Assembly: GCA_031270145.1 (NCBI GenBank)
Contig: JAISYD010000117.1
Coordinates: 1 to 14,349, forward strand
DNA length: 14,349 nucleotides
Source of the DNA: Planctomycetota bacterium
GTDB lineage: Bacteria > Planctomycetota > SZUA-567
Reading direction: 5' to 3'
The first letter of the stretch is position 1, and each line of letters begins with the position of its first letter. Under the pieces are notes generated by a model. It was not told the origin of the DNA and ran no database searches. It saw only the letters and a program-made list of their open reading frames with translations. Shown here piece after piece: positions 7,037-14,185 of this stretch. The position numbers and the translations under genes are program-made.

Positions 7037-8479
7037 ATGGAAGACTTTCCGGGATTGTTCGGGTTGGTGGTTGTCCCCGCGCTGATTGTTTTCGCGGCGC
7101 TTGTTTTCGTGGCGAGGCAATACCGGCGATGTCCCTCGAACATGGTCCTGGTGGTGTACGGGAATGTCGGCGGCAACAAGACGGCCAAATGCATCCATGG
7201 CGGCGGGACATTCATCATCCCTCTAATCCAGGATTTCAGGTTCCTGTCGCTCGAGCCCTTGACCACCGAGATAGATTTGCGGGGCGCTCTTTCCAAAAAG
7301 AACATCCGGGTGAATGTCCCATCCTCCTTCACAATTGCCATAGCCACCGAACCCAACGTTATGTTGAACGCAGCGGAGCGGCTTCTGGGGCTGGGGAGGA
7401 ACGATATCATAAATCAAGCGAACGACATAATCGTCGGACAGTTGCGCCTAGTCATCGCGACCCTGTCCATTGAGGAAATCAACCAAGACCGGGAGAAGTT
7501 CCTGGATCTGGTCAACGTCAACGTCAACATAGAGTTGAACAAAATCGGGCTGGACGTGATCAACGTCAACATCCGGGACATCACCGACGAATCCGGCTAC
7601 ATCGACGCCATCGGCAAAAAGGCGGCCGCCGAGGCGATCAATCAGGCGAAGGTGGAGGTCGCCCAGCAGATTAAGCTGGGCGAGGTGGGCGAGGCCATCG
7701 CCAACCGGGAAAAAGAGGTCCAGGTGGCGGAGCAGCGCGCCCAGGCCGAAATCGGCAAAATAACCGCCCAGAGGGAGCAGCGCATCCGGATCGCCGGCCT
7801 GGACGCCGACGCGGTGATCGGCGAGAACACCGCCAAGGCGCAAATCGCCGACTCCGACGCCGAGCTGGCGGTGAAGCGGGCGGCGGCCCTGAGGCTGGGA
7901 GAAGTCGCCAGGGCGAATTCCGAGCGCGATGTTTTGATCGCGCAAAAGGAGCAAGAGGAGGCGAAACTTAAAAAAGAGGAGCTGGCGCGGCAAGAGGTGG
8001 AAAAATTGAAGACCCAGGTTATGGCCGACGCGGAGGCCGAGAAGCTGCGGCGGATCGCCCTTGGCGAAGCGGACGCGGTTAGGGCGAGGTATTTCGCCGA
8101 GTCGGAGGGGGTCAAGGCGGTGCTGGAGGCCAAGGCGCATGGCTACCAAAGACTGGCGGCGATTTGCGCTTCCCGCCCTGAGCTGGCCACCAGTTTCCTC
8201 ATGATCGAGAAAATCGAAGCCATCGTGGCCAAGCAGGTCGAGGCGATAAAAAACATCAAGTTCGACAAAATCACGGTTTGGGACGGCGGTTCCGGCCAAA
8301 GCGGCGGCGGCGCAGCCGCCAATTTCATGCGGGATTTGATCCGGTCGCTGCCGGCCATGCACGATTTGGCCGCCCAGGCCGGCATTGAGTTGCCGGAGTT
8401 GTTGGGCAAGGTCGGGCCCGCCACGAACGGAAATATGGTGGAAAAGGGGTCGTCCGCCGTTCCCGGGCCGGGGCAATGA
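7037..8479 (+). CDS. floT: FloT-type flotillin (SPFH domain protein)
   Basis: 480 residues, normal for bacterial flotillins such as YuaG/YqiK. An N-terminal membrane segment (about residues 5-26, GLFGLVVVPALIVFAALVFV) is followed by an SPFH domain (RCPSNMVLVVYG ... GGGTFIIPLIQDFRFLSLEP ... NIRVNVPSSFTIAI). Then comes the flotillin signature region (VNVNVNIELNKIGLDVINVN, ITDESGYIDAIGKKAAAEA) and a long Glu/Ala-rich coiled coil with many EA, EAE and QREQ repeats, used for oligomerisation. The Gly/Pro-rich C-terminal tail (GQSGGGAAAN, then AVPGPGQ) is less conserved. The start is the ATG at 7037 with GGGGGAG 6 nt upstream; an upstream in-frame start at 7010 lies inside the preceding gene. It is probably a membrane-microdomain scaffold acting with the upstream NfeD2 protein. 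Confidence 0.95.
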   Translation: MEDFPGLFGLVVVPALIVFAALVFVARQYRRCPSNMVLVVYGNVGGNKTAKCIHGGGTFIIPLIQDFRFLSLEPLTTEIDLRGALSKKNIRVNVPSSFTIAIATEPNVMLNAAERLLGLGRNDIINQANDIIVGQLRLVIATLSIEEINQDREKFLDLVNVNVNIELNKIGLDVINVNIRDITDESGYIDAIGKKAAAEAINQAKVEVAQQIKLGEVGEAIANREKEVQVAEQRAQAEIGKITAQREQRIRIAGLDADAVIGENTAKAQIADSDAELAVKRAAALRLGEVARANSERDVLIAQKEQEEAKLKKEELARQEVEKLKTQVMADAEAEKLRRIALGEADAVRARYFAESEGVKAVLEAKAHGYQRLAAICASRPELATSFLMIEKIEAIVAKQVEAIKNIKFDKITVWDGGSGQSGGGAAANFMRDLIRSLPAMHDLAAQAGIELPELLGKVGPATNGNMVEKGSSAVPGPGQ

Positions 8480-8807
8480 CCTTGGGAGCCCTTTGGGCCG
8501 GCGGGCGGCGCGGAAGACAACTTGAACGGGAAATGGAAGGGTGCGATGGCCGGATCTGTTTGTTGTTTGCCTCTTAAAGCGTTTTCGCGCTCCCAATCGC
8601 CCGCCTTTCCGCCCCGTCCTGCTTCCGTCGCCCGCCCTATCCAGAATCGCAATCATTCGCGTCCATCTCCCGAAGATCGCGAGGTGGAGTGTTTATGGTA
8701 TCGGCCGAATCTCTTTCCTGTCGCCGTCGCCGTTGAAATTCTGCCTGGCTTCCTGCCATCCAGCCTCCAGCCGCGCATGGATAGGGAGCGCGCCGAAATG
8801 GCGGTTT
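8480..8807. other. Intergenic region between convergent floT and dctM, no gene seen
   Basis: 328 bp separate the ends of floT (plus) and dctM (minus). I see no coding frame with a plausible ribosome site or familiar motif, and no stem followed by a T-tract that would make a convincing terminator. Short GC stems occur (GCCC-TTT-GGGC just after floT, and GCGGT-GAAA-ACCGC on the minus strand overlapping the dctM stop). The length is more than terminators need, so it may be decayed gene sequence. Confidence 0.5.
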
Positions 8808-10091
8808 TCACCGCACCCCCATCAGGACCCAGGGAAGATAGGTGGTGATTGGGGGCCAGACGGTCACTAGGAGCAGGACCAGGACCAGGGGGACGATGAA
8901 GGGCAGAGTGGCTCGGGTCACCCTTTCAAACGGCACTTTGGCCACGTTGGATACCACGAACAGCACCACCCCGATGGGGGGGGTGATGGTGCCGATCATG
9001 AGGTTGAGAACCACCATGACCCCGAACTGGATGGAGGACACGCCCAGTTCCAGCGCCACCGGAAAGAGGATGGGAACCAGGATCATCATCGCCGCCGTGG
9101 CTTCCATGAAGCAACCCACCAGCAAGAGGAAGACGTTGATGATGAACAGCACCACCAGGGGACTGGCGCTTATCGACGACAGGTAGGCGCCAATGCTTTG
9201 AGGCACCTGGTCCACCGACAGGTTCCATGAAAAAAGCACCGCGGTCATGACCAGGGCCAGCACCACGCCGTTGGTTTCAGTTGAGCCAAGTATGGTCTTG
9301 TGGATGTCCCGCCAATCCAGCTCCCGATAGATGCAGAGGCCGAGGAACAGGGCGAAAAAGGCCGCGAAAACCGCCGACTCGGTGGGTGTGAAAACGCCCG
9401 AGAGAATGCCCAGCAAAAGGAAGGTGGGGGTCATGAGGGCCCAGAAGGCGGCGATGAAGGCGCGCCAGATGTCTCTCAGGGTCGGGAAGCGCTCGTGGGG
9501 ATAGTTGTTCTTGATGGCGTAATGGCGCACCATGAACATCAGGGCCAGAGCCATGAGAAAACCGGGAATGAAGCCGCCGATGAAAAGCCCTCCCACCGAG
9601 GTTTCGGCCAGAACCCCGTAGATAACCATCGGGAGGCTGGGAGGGATGATGGGGCCGATGGTGGCGCTGGCGGCGGTGATGGCGCAGGTGAAGTCGTCGT
9701 CGTAGCCGGCCTTGCGCATGGCGGCTATTTCCAGCGTCCCGAGCCCGCCGGCGTCGGCCACGGCGGCGCCGCTCATGCCGGCGAAGATAACCGAGGCCAC
9801 CACGTTGGCGTGGCCAAGGCCGCCCCGCATCCACCCGACCAGGACGTTGGCGAAATTGAAAATCCGCTGGGTCACCCCGGACGAGTTCATGAGGTTGCCC
9901 ATCAGGATAAAGAAGGGGGCGGCCAGAAGCGGGAAGGAATCGGCCGAGGTGGTCAGCCGCTGGGGAATGATGTAAAAATTCAGTTCGTTGGAGAAGACAT
10001 GGAGCATGCTGGCCAGTCCCAGGCTGGCGAACACCGGCATCCCTAGTAGGATGCAGGCCAACCAGATGAAGAAAATGACGTTCATGCCCAT
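8808..10091 (-). CDS. dctM: TRAP transporter large permease (DctM)
   Basis: The large membrane subunit carries the ion-coupled transport path of TRAP systems in the inner membrane. It has 427 residues, the usual DctM length, with about 12 hydrophobic segments. Family-like stretches include LLGMPVFASLGLASML near the N-terminus, LLAAPFFILMGNLMNSSG, a Gly/Ala-rich MSGAAVADAGGLGTLEI segment, ATIGPIIPPSLPMVIYGVL, FTPTESAVFAAFFALFLG and, near the end, MIGTITPPIGVVLFVVSNVA. The ATG at 10091 has GGGAGG 9 nt upstream; a second ATG two codons on is an equally possible start. It lies 35 nt after dctQ and is the last gene of the dctP-dctQ-dctM operon. Confidence 0.96.
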   Translation of the reverse strand: MGMNVIFFIWLACILLGMPVFASLGLASMLHVFSNELNFYIIPQRLTTSADSFPLLAAPFFILMGNLMNSSGVTQRIFNFANVLVGWMRGGLGHANVVASVIFAGMSGAAVADAGGLGTLEIAAMRKAGYDDDFTCAITAASATIGPIIPPSLPMVIYGVLAETSVGGLFIGGFIPGFLMALALMFMVRHYAIKNNYPHERFPTLRDIWRAFIAAFWALMTPTFLLLGILSGVFTPTESAVFAAFFALFLGLCIYRELDWRDIHKTILGSTETNGVVLALVMTAVLFSWNLSVDQVPQSIGAYLSSISASPLVVLFIINVFLLLVGCFMEATAAMMILVPILFPVALELGVSSIQFGVMVVLNLMIGTITPPIGVVLFVVSNVAKVPFERVTRATLPFIVPLVLVLLLVTVWPPITTYLPWVLMGVR

Positions 10092-10126
10092 GAGGCGCCG
10101 CCTCCCTAAAATCGACCGGCAGACCT

Positions 10127-10618
10127 TTATTCAATGGCGGCCGGATCCTGCGCAATCGGCCGCAGGAGGTTGCAGAGCGAATAAAAGAGGCAAAGAAGGG
10201 CGCTCACCGGCAGGGAGGCGTAAAGCATGCCCACCGACAATTCCGGAATGGTGACCAGGGAGCGGTTGAAGGTGCGGGAAACCATGAGGCAACCCAGCCA
10301 GATCAGCAGGACGAAAAAAACCATCACGCACAACTGGAAGAGGACGCGGATCGCCTTTTGCAATCCGGCCGGCAGGCGTTCCTCAATGAAGGTTATGCGA
10401 ATGTGGGAGCCGCTCCTAATCGCCTGCACCCAGCCAACCAGACTGACCCAGATGAAGATGAACCGGGAAAGCTCCTCGCTCCAGACCAGCGGGGAACCCA
10501 AAACATAGCGGAAAAAAATTTGGATCAACACAACCAGGAACACCAGGCTGAAGATGCCCACCATGAAGATATTGACCAGCCTGTCCACCACCCGCTTGAC
10601 CGCCATCAGCGCGAGCAT
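10127..10618 (-). CDS. dctQ: TRAP transporter small permease (DctQ)
   Basis: 163 residues with four hydrophobic segments, the standard DctQ size and topology. Typical features are the first segment with VFLVVLIQIFFRYVLG, followed by the family motif region LVWSEELSRFIFIWVSLVGW, then the basic stretch RSGSHIRITFIEERLP. This subunit pairs with DctM in the membrane and is needed for assembly or for docking of the binding protein. The ATG has GGAGG 6 nt upstream. It starts 48 nt downstream of dctP. Confidence 0.95.
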   Translation of the reverse strand: MLALMAVKRVVDRLVNIFMVGIFSLVFLVVLIQIFFRYVLGSPLVWSEELSRFIFIWVSLVGWVQAIRSGSHIRITFIEERLPAGLQKAIRVLFQLCVMVFFVLLIWLGCLMVSRTFNRSLVTIPELSVGMLYASLPVSALLCLFYSLCNLLRPIAQDPAAIE

Positions 10619-10666
10619 TCACCGCCTCCGCTTTTCCATCCATAAGAAAACGCCGCCGGGAGGCCG

Positions 10667-11641
10667 TTACTGGATCGACTGGATCCTTTCCCAGGCGCCC
10701 TTGCCCCACTTACCCTCGAATTGCGGCACCACCTTTTCCAGGATGGGGCGGCGGAATTCGTCGATGTCCACTTCAATGATGGTTACGCCGTAGTTTTTGA
10801 AGGTCGCCTCCAATTCCGACTCCTTCCGGAGAATCTCCGCGTTGTTCCAACGGATGCCATCGGCCACGCAATCAAGGAGGATTTTCTGGTTGTCGCCCCC
10901 CAGTTTCTGAAAGGTCTCCTCGTTAATCACGATCAGCCGGGGGGTGACGATGTGATAACTCTTTACCAGGTATTTCTGGACCTCGTAGAATTTGGCCGCT
11001 TCAATGGTGGGAAGGGGATTTTCCTCGCCGTCCACCACGTTTTGCTTCAGGGCCAGGTAAAGCTCGTTGAAGTTCATGGGCGTGGGCTTGGCGCCCCAAG
11101 AGTTGGCCATGGCCAGGAATACCTCATTCTCCGGGACCCTGAGCTTGAACTCGGCCATGTCCTTGATTCCCCTGACCTCCCGGCTGGTGGTGGTGATCTG
11201 CCGGGCGCCGTAATAGGTGGCCCCGAGAATGCGCATGCCGGTGGCGGAAATAAGCTTCTGGTTGTATTCCTCGCCGATCGGCCCGTTCATGACCTTTTCC
11301 AGATGGGCGGCATCGCGCCAGACATAGGGGGATTCCATAACGCCGATGGCGGGAAGGAATTGCCCGAAATTGGCCGCCCCCTCGGTGGTGATGTCCAGCG
11401 ATCCCAATTGCACGCCCTCGATCATCTGGATGGAACCGCCCAATTGGCTGCCGGGATAACTTTGGATCACCAACCCTCCCCCGGTCCTGTCGGCCACGTT
11501 TTTGGCTATGCGCCCGATCATCTGCACCGCTATGTGGGTCGGCCCCTGGGTATCGCCCCATTTGAGGACAATCGTCCCGGCCAAAACCTGACCCGACAAG
11601 ATCGCCATAATCGCCAATGCCAGGAAAATTTTGCGAAACAT
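10667..11641 (-). CDS. dctP: TRAP transporter periplasmic solute-binding protein (DctP)
   Basis: 324 residues. A clear signal peptide (MFRKIFLALAIMAILSGQVLA, cleavage before GTIVLKWG) exports it to the periplasm. The mature part shows DctP landmarks: SYPGSQLGG-x6-EGVQLGSLD, SPYVWRDAAH, and the segment FKLRVPENEVF, whose Arg typically salt-bridges the carboxylate of the ligand. These are followed by PTPMNFNELYLALKQNVVDG and EENPLPTI. This indicates an organic-acid-type substrate (sugar acid or dicarboxylate); the exact ligand cannot be read from sequence. The second ATG (11641) is chosen because the GAGGAGGG ribosome site is about 7 nt upstream of it but only 1 nt from the ATG at 11647. First gene of the TRAP operon, immediately downstream of the tRNA-Asn attachment site. 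Confidence 0.96.
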   Translation of the reverse strand: MFRKIFLALAIMAILSGQVLAGTIVLKWGDTQGPTHIAVQMIGRIAKNVADRTGGGLVIQSYPGSQLGGSIQMIEGVQLGSLDITTEGAANFGQFLPAIGVMESPYVWRDAAHLEKVMNGPIGEEYNQKLISATGMRILGATYYGARQITTTSREVRGIKDMAEFKLRVPENEVFLAMANSWGAKPTPMNFNELYLALKQNVVDGEENPLPTIEAAKFYEVQKYLVKSYHIVTPRLIVINEETFQKLGGDNQKILLDCVADGIRWNNAEILRKESELEATFKNYGVTIIEVDIDEFRRPILEKVVPQFEGKWGKGAWERIQSIQ

Positions 11642-11796
11642 CGGCATTCCCTCCTCAAAATATGCTTAAATCCGCTTAAAAATGCCCTATCCTTTAAGGG
11701 CTTTGACGGTTTCCCGGGCCGCATTCACCATTTGGGGTAGACGTCGCTCTGGCTCAGGTGATGAAATGGAAGACCAATCCGTCATAGGGTTAAAAT
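11642..11796. other. Spacer between dctP and the tRNA-Asn remnant
   Basis: About 150 bp contain the dctP ribosome site and presumably its promoter, though I see no clear sigma70 pair. On the minus strand an ATG at 11785 opens a 32-codon frame ending in VNAARETVKALKG with a stop at about 11690; a different minus frame ends DVYPKW-stop. Neither has a ribosome site, so they are at most decayed fragments. Confidence 0.35.
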
Positions 11797-11841
11797 TGGC
11801 TCCCCCGGCTGGATTCGAACCAGCGACCTGCGGATTAACAG
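11797..11841 (-). other. 3' fragment of tRNA-Asn(GTT): probable att site of an integrated element
   Basis: Read on the minus strand, the 45 bp give anticodon loop CTGTTAA (anticodon GTT), stem TCCGC, variable AGGTC, T-arm GCTGG-TTCGAAT-CCAGC, acceptor strand CGGGGGA, G, and encoded CCA. The 5' half (acceptor, D-arm, GCGGA stem) is missing: beyond 11841 the sequence changes abruptly. A tRNA 3' part alone, with its 5' side facing foreign sequence, is what tyrosine-recombinase integration into a tRNA gene leaves at the distal element end. The rebuilt full tRNA-Asn should lie at the other end, to the right and outside the window. Confidence 0.9.
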
Positions 11842-12211
11842 GCATTATTTAGCCATCCTCATATCTCATAAAAACATAAGCGTTTAAGGTATAACTGGTG
11901 CATAAACAATATGTTATAAGTTGTTTAAGATTGCTATGAGTTCCTTTAAAATCCTCCCCCTAAACAGGCTATCCGTGGGGCCAACGGTAGGGCAATTCCC
12001 CCTTGGCATGCCGACCGTAGCGGCTATAACTTTAGCCATGTCCAAGCCGGCGGCTTTGATTTTACCCGTCGTCAAGTTATTATAGGATTCCCCGCATCTT
12101 TCGCAATATTTTTTATTGCCGCAAAGGCGAGGACACAGGGCTAACGCACGAAATTTTCCTGTGCTATCAGCGCCATTTAACAGAAATTATCGGGGCATGG
12201 TTAGCAATTTT
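11842..12211. other. Element terminus between att site and traM; possible Cys-rich gene remnant
   Basis: 370 bp without an assignable gene. The AT-rich 11870-11930 part has direct repeats beside the att core. On the minus strand a frame is open from 12186 to a stop at 11914-11916. It has no ATG/GTG/TTG in its first third but encodes a zinc-ribbon-like CPRLCGNKKYCERCG, then TGKIKAAGLDMAKVIAA, ending LKELIAILNNL. It may be a truncated gene. The opposite strand has a 49-codon frame (ATG 11936, stop 12083-12085). I cannot name either product. Confidence 0.4.
11876..11929 (+). repeat. Paired direct repeats next to the att core (possible integrase arm sites)
   Basis: ATAAG-C-GTTTAAG at 11876-11888 recurs as ATAAG-TT-GTTTAAG at 11916-11929, 40 bp apart, within 90 bp of the tRNA crossover region. 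Tyrosine integrases of tRNA-targeting elements bind short direct repeats (arm sites) flanking attP. That function is inferred from position only. Confidence 0.4.
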
Positions 12212-12646
12212 TCAACGCAAAACCACCGACGCCAGGTTGAGAATCCCCCCGAGCAGGAGGAAACCGGCGGCGGCCAGCACGACCATCCAAATCCTCCTGT
12301 AATCAAGGTGATTCACCTCCTGGCGTTCAATGAGTTCCATGACCTTCCGGCGGATCTGCTCGCAGCACAAATCCGCCCCCTCCCGCATTGTCCGCAGCAT
12401 GGCGTCCCGGCCGGCGTCAAGCGAGGCGTTGAGGATCAGGTTGGCGGTTTCCCGGGATTCCCGCTTCCAGTCGGCCTCCACCTCGGCCAGGCGATCCGCG
12501 AACTTGCTCAATGCCGCATCCTGGTTGACGGCCGCCTCCTCCTTCAGCATATCCAGGACGACGGTCAGAGCCATCAAGGGATCGTCCTTGTCGAAGGCGT
12601 GGCCGGATTTGGCGAAAGCCGCCCGCATCATTTCCACAGCCGTCAT
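12212..12646 (-). CDS. traM: TraM-like conjugal transfer protein (IncP type)
   Basis: 144 residues, against about 145 for RP4 TraM. The mostly helical, charged soluble part (residues 1-115) is followed by a single C-terminal membrane segment at about 119-142 (IWMVVLAAAGFLLLGGILNL) and ends immediately after it, so it is a tail-anchored inner-membrane protein. The ATG lies 15 nt after the traL stop and has GGGGAGGG 6 nt upstream. Order, length and topology match the third gene of the RP4 traKLM operon, whose product is needed for transfer but is poorly characterised. Sequence similarity alone would be weak; the call relies on neighbours traL and traK. Confidence 0.75.
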   Translation of the reverse strand: MTAVEMMRAAFAKSGHAFDKDDPLMALTVVLDMLKEEAAVNQDAALSKFADRLAEVEADWKRESRETANLILNASLDAGRDAMLRTMREGADLCCEQIRRKVMELIERQEVNHLDYRRIWMVVLAAAGFLLLGGILNLASVVLR

Positions 12647-12661
12647 CCCCAGCCCTCCCCT

Positions 12662-13393
12662 CTAATCGCATACTTTGGCCAGGGCCATCGCCGAAAACAG
12701 TTTGTTCTTGGCCATCTTTATCCTTTGCCGAGGCATCAAGGGGAAGGACGGGGACGCAATGGCTTCCTCATAGGTCATTTTGTTCTTGTACATCTCCGAC
12801 ACGTCCTGGCGCATGTCGGCCGCGAACTTCGGGATCGACACCAAGGTATAAATCCGCTTCTTGTGGTTTTTATAGATGCTGGATTGCTCGAACGACTTGC
12901 CATCCTTCTCAATGATGCCGTGATAGGTGTTGAGCCAAACAGCTATCCTGGCCGCGTCGGGCATGAAGGCGCAAAGCTCGTTCAGGGTGTTCATGGTCTC
13001 GTCCAACTCGCTGCCCCCCATTATGGGGACGTGCAGCAGGATTCGGTGGCCCATGTCCAAAAGGAGGTTGTAGACATCATTCGACCGCATATAGTTGTTG
13101 AGGGGGATGTAGATGTTTCCGCCGCTGTCCAGGATGAAATCCGTGTCGTTGTCGGCGGCGGCGATCCGTTCGATGAGGACGTCGAATTTCCGCTTTTCGA
13201 TGTCGCCGTCGGTCTCCAAATCCAAGCAGGTGACATTCAGCTTGGCATATTGCGAGAAGGAGGCGTTTTTGTAGTCAAGATCGATGCAGTCAACCTTCCG
13301 CTCCCTTTCCCGCAGGTATTGGGCCATCGTCGAGGCAATCAGAGTCTTGCCGATTCCGCCCTTGGCGCCCATCGTGAAATGTATAGTTGCCAT
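12662..13393 (-). CDS. traL: TraL-like ParA/MinD-type ATPase of conjugal transfer (IncP type)
   Basis: 243 residues, close to RP4 TraL (241). It begins MATIHFTMGAKGGIGKTLIA with a deviant Walker A (KGGIGKT, signature Lys11, residues 9-17). Then come YLRERERKVDCIDLDYKNASF (switch region with D-x-D), FILDSGG (Walker-B-like strand), VWLNTYHGIIEKDGKSFEQ and LMPRQRIKMAKNKLF. The last two stretches resemble those I recall for TraL of RP4 and set it apart from plasmid-partition ParA. There is no parB-like gene nearby, and it sits between traK- and traM-like genes. The ATG has AAGGAA about 5 nt upstream and follows traK by 42 nt. Likely role: a cytoplasmic or membrane-associated accessory ATPase of relaxosome or mating-pair function; its exact task is not established in the family. 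Confidence 0.88.
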   Translation of the reverse strand: MATIHFTMGAKGGIGKTLIASTMAQYLRERERKVDCIDLDYKNASFSQYAKLNVTCLDLETDGDIEKRKFDVLIERIAAADNDTDFILDSGGNIYIPLNNYMRSNDVYNLLLDMGHRILLHVPIMGGSELDETMNTLNELCAFMPDAARIAVWLNTYHGIIEKDGKSFEQSSIYKNHKKRIYTLVSIPKFAADMRQDVSEMYKNKMTYEEAIASPSFPLMPRQRIKMAKNKLFSAMALAKVCD

Positions 13394-13435
13394 AACATTC
13401 CTTTTCTAATATGGTTATAATGTTTTAACTCACAG

Positions 13436-13921
13436 TCACCACTTGACGTTTCTTCGCGGATCGCCTGGCTTGAAGCCAAACGTATCCATTTTACCTTTTA
13501 CATCCAATTGGGTTACATCAACATTAGGCTTGCCGGCCCAGGGATCTTTCTTGGATTGTTCCCCGTTCTTGGGCTTTTCAACACTTGCGGAGGGACTCAA
13601 TCCTTTTTGGGAAGGGGATTCTTCGTTCTCAAGGCGTCTGATTTGCCGGCTTTCTTTTTTTTGCTGTTTGCGTATATGGTAAGAAAAACCCTTGTAACCA
13701 ATCCCAATCTTCCCTTGATTGCTTAAAACCCTCCATATCCTGCTTAATGACCAGCCATCATTAAGGGCAGTCTTGACTTCTGGCCAAACAAGCAGGAATT
13801 GAACAAAATTGCGATCATTCCTGCGGATCATTCTTTTATCAGGCATGGATTCAGACAAAAGCGCATCAGCCGTTGTCGATTCAATAAGTAATTCTTTAAG
13901 GGTTTTAGTTTTGACAATCAC
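13436..13921 (-). CDS. traK: TraK-like oriT-binding protein (IncP type)
   Basis: 161 residues from a GTG start (GAGG 6 nt upstream); RP4 TraK has 134. Residues about 30-85 (RMIRRNDRNFVQFLLVWPEV, then KTALNDGWSLSRIWRVLSNQ, GKIGIGYKGFSYHIRKQQKK) follow the RP4 TraK pattern of basic-R-D-x-N-x-V-x-F, 'V-K-x-AL-x-x-G-x-x-x-x-x-IW', 'G-x-I-x-x-x-Y-x-x-F-x-x-H-x-R' closely. RP4 TraK binds and wraps a bent stretch of oriT and assists TraI/TraJ nicking. The second half is a charged, Ser/Lys/Pro-rich tail (SRQIRRLENEESPSQKG onward), longer than in RP4 and probably disordered. First gene of the traKLM operon, reading away from oriT as in RP4. The gene's GC is lower than in the chromosome. Confidence 0.85.
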   Translation of the reverse strand: MIVKTKTLKELLIESTTADALLSESMPDKRMIRRNDRNFVQFLLVWPEVKTALNDGWSLSRIWRVLSNQGKIGIGYKGFSYHIRKQQKKESRQIRRLENEESPSQKGLSPSASVEKPKNGEQSKKDPWAGKPNVDVTQLDVKGKMDTFGFKPGDPRRNVKW

Positions 13922-13965
13922 ATTTGCCTCACATATAGGATGCGAGGTTAGTGGAAGGTACGCCT

Positions 13966-13993
13966 ATATTATCGCACTTCATATGAATTGCAA
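13966..13993 (-). promoter_or_regulatory. Candidate traKLM promoter with internal palindrome
   Basis: Minus strand: -35 TTGCAA (13993-13988), 16-nt spacer, -10 TAATAT (13971-13966), start near 13959, about 38 nt before the traK GTG. Between the boxes is a perfect 10-bp palindrome TTCATATGAA (13978-13987), which could be an operator. In RP4 the traK promoter is controlled by plasmid-encoded repressors, but no such protein is visible here. Confidence 0.6.
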
Positions 13994-14000
13994 GCGCTTT

Positions 14001-14089
14001 TTCCTTTTTTTTCCAATTTTCTTCCAAATCACTTCCTTTTATTTCCCATATTTTTCCCTGTTGCTTCCATTTTCTTCCCTATTGCTTCC
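14001..14089. repeat. Nine helically phased TTCC/GGAA motifs in oriT leader (probable TraK-binding region)
   Basis: TTCC begins at 14001, 14011, 14022, 14033, 14043, 14054, 14065, 14075 and 14086: intervals 10, 11, 11, 10, 11, 11, 10, 11 (mean 10.6). The motifs are separated by A/T-rich runs. Motifs at one helical turn lie on one DNA face and suggest intrinsic curvature and cooperative binding. In RP4, TraK binds an intrinsically bent region at this same place between nic and traK. Confidence 0.85.
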
Positions 14090-14135
14090 TTTAATTTGAT
14101 TTTATTTGAATATTCGAGCAACTGTTTATTTTTGC

Positions 14136-14163
14136 TTGAGTTAGAGATATTTTGGAATAATAT
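14136..14163 (+). promoter_or_regulatory. Candidate rightward promoter towards oriT/traJ
   Basis: Plus strand: TTGAGT (14136-14141), 16-nt spacer, TAATAT (14158-14163). It would transcribe across nic and the inverted repeat towards the expected traJ, divergent from the traK promoter. Confidence 0.45.
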
Positions 14164-14185
14164 GGGAGAAGAAAAAGAAGTGGCA

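Noticed and set aside
7448..8656. 402-codon minus-strand open frame opposite floT
   Set aside because: It is a shadow of the flotillin coiled-coil region, with repetitive Leu/Gly/Arg composition and no recognisable motif.
11797..12190. tmRNA with its 3' tRNA-like end at 11797
   Set aside because: The fragment has a real anticodon arm (CTGTTAATCCG), and its acceptor strand is purine-rich, unlike tmRNA. No matching 5' end or tag frame ending in ALAA-like residues was found.
11797..12211. Group I intron interrupting tRNA-Asn in the anticodon loop
   Set aside because: No 5' tRNA half is found upstream on the minus strand before the tra genes, and I could not see group I core sequences. The transfer genes favour an att site.
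12662..13393. Plasmid partition ParA
   Set aside because: There is no parB or centromere-like iteron next to it. The C-terminal half resembles TraL, and traK- and traM-like genes flank it.
12116..13420. 434-codon plus-strand open frame opposite traL and traM
   Set aside because: It is antisense to traL and traM, which have motifs, ribosome sites and operon spacing. The plus frame has none.
14001..14089. CRISPR array or tandem minisatellite
   Set aside because: The repeated unit is 4-6 bases with a one-helical-turn period and variable A/T filler. There are no repeat-spacer units.
13809..14099. 96-codon plus-strand frame and overlapping frames in 13809-14221
   Set aside because: The Phe/Leu-rich C-terminal part is merely the translated TTCC-phased tract, and the rest is antisense to traK.
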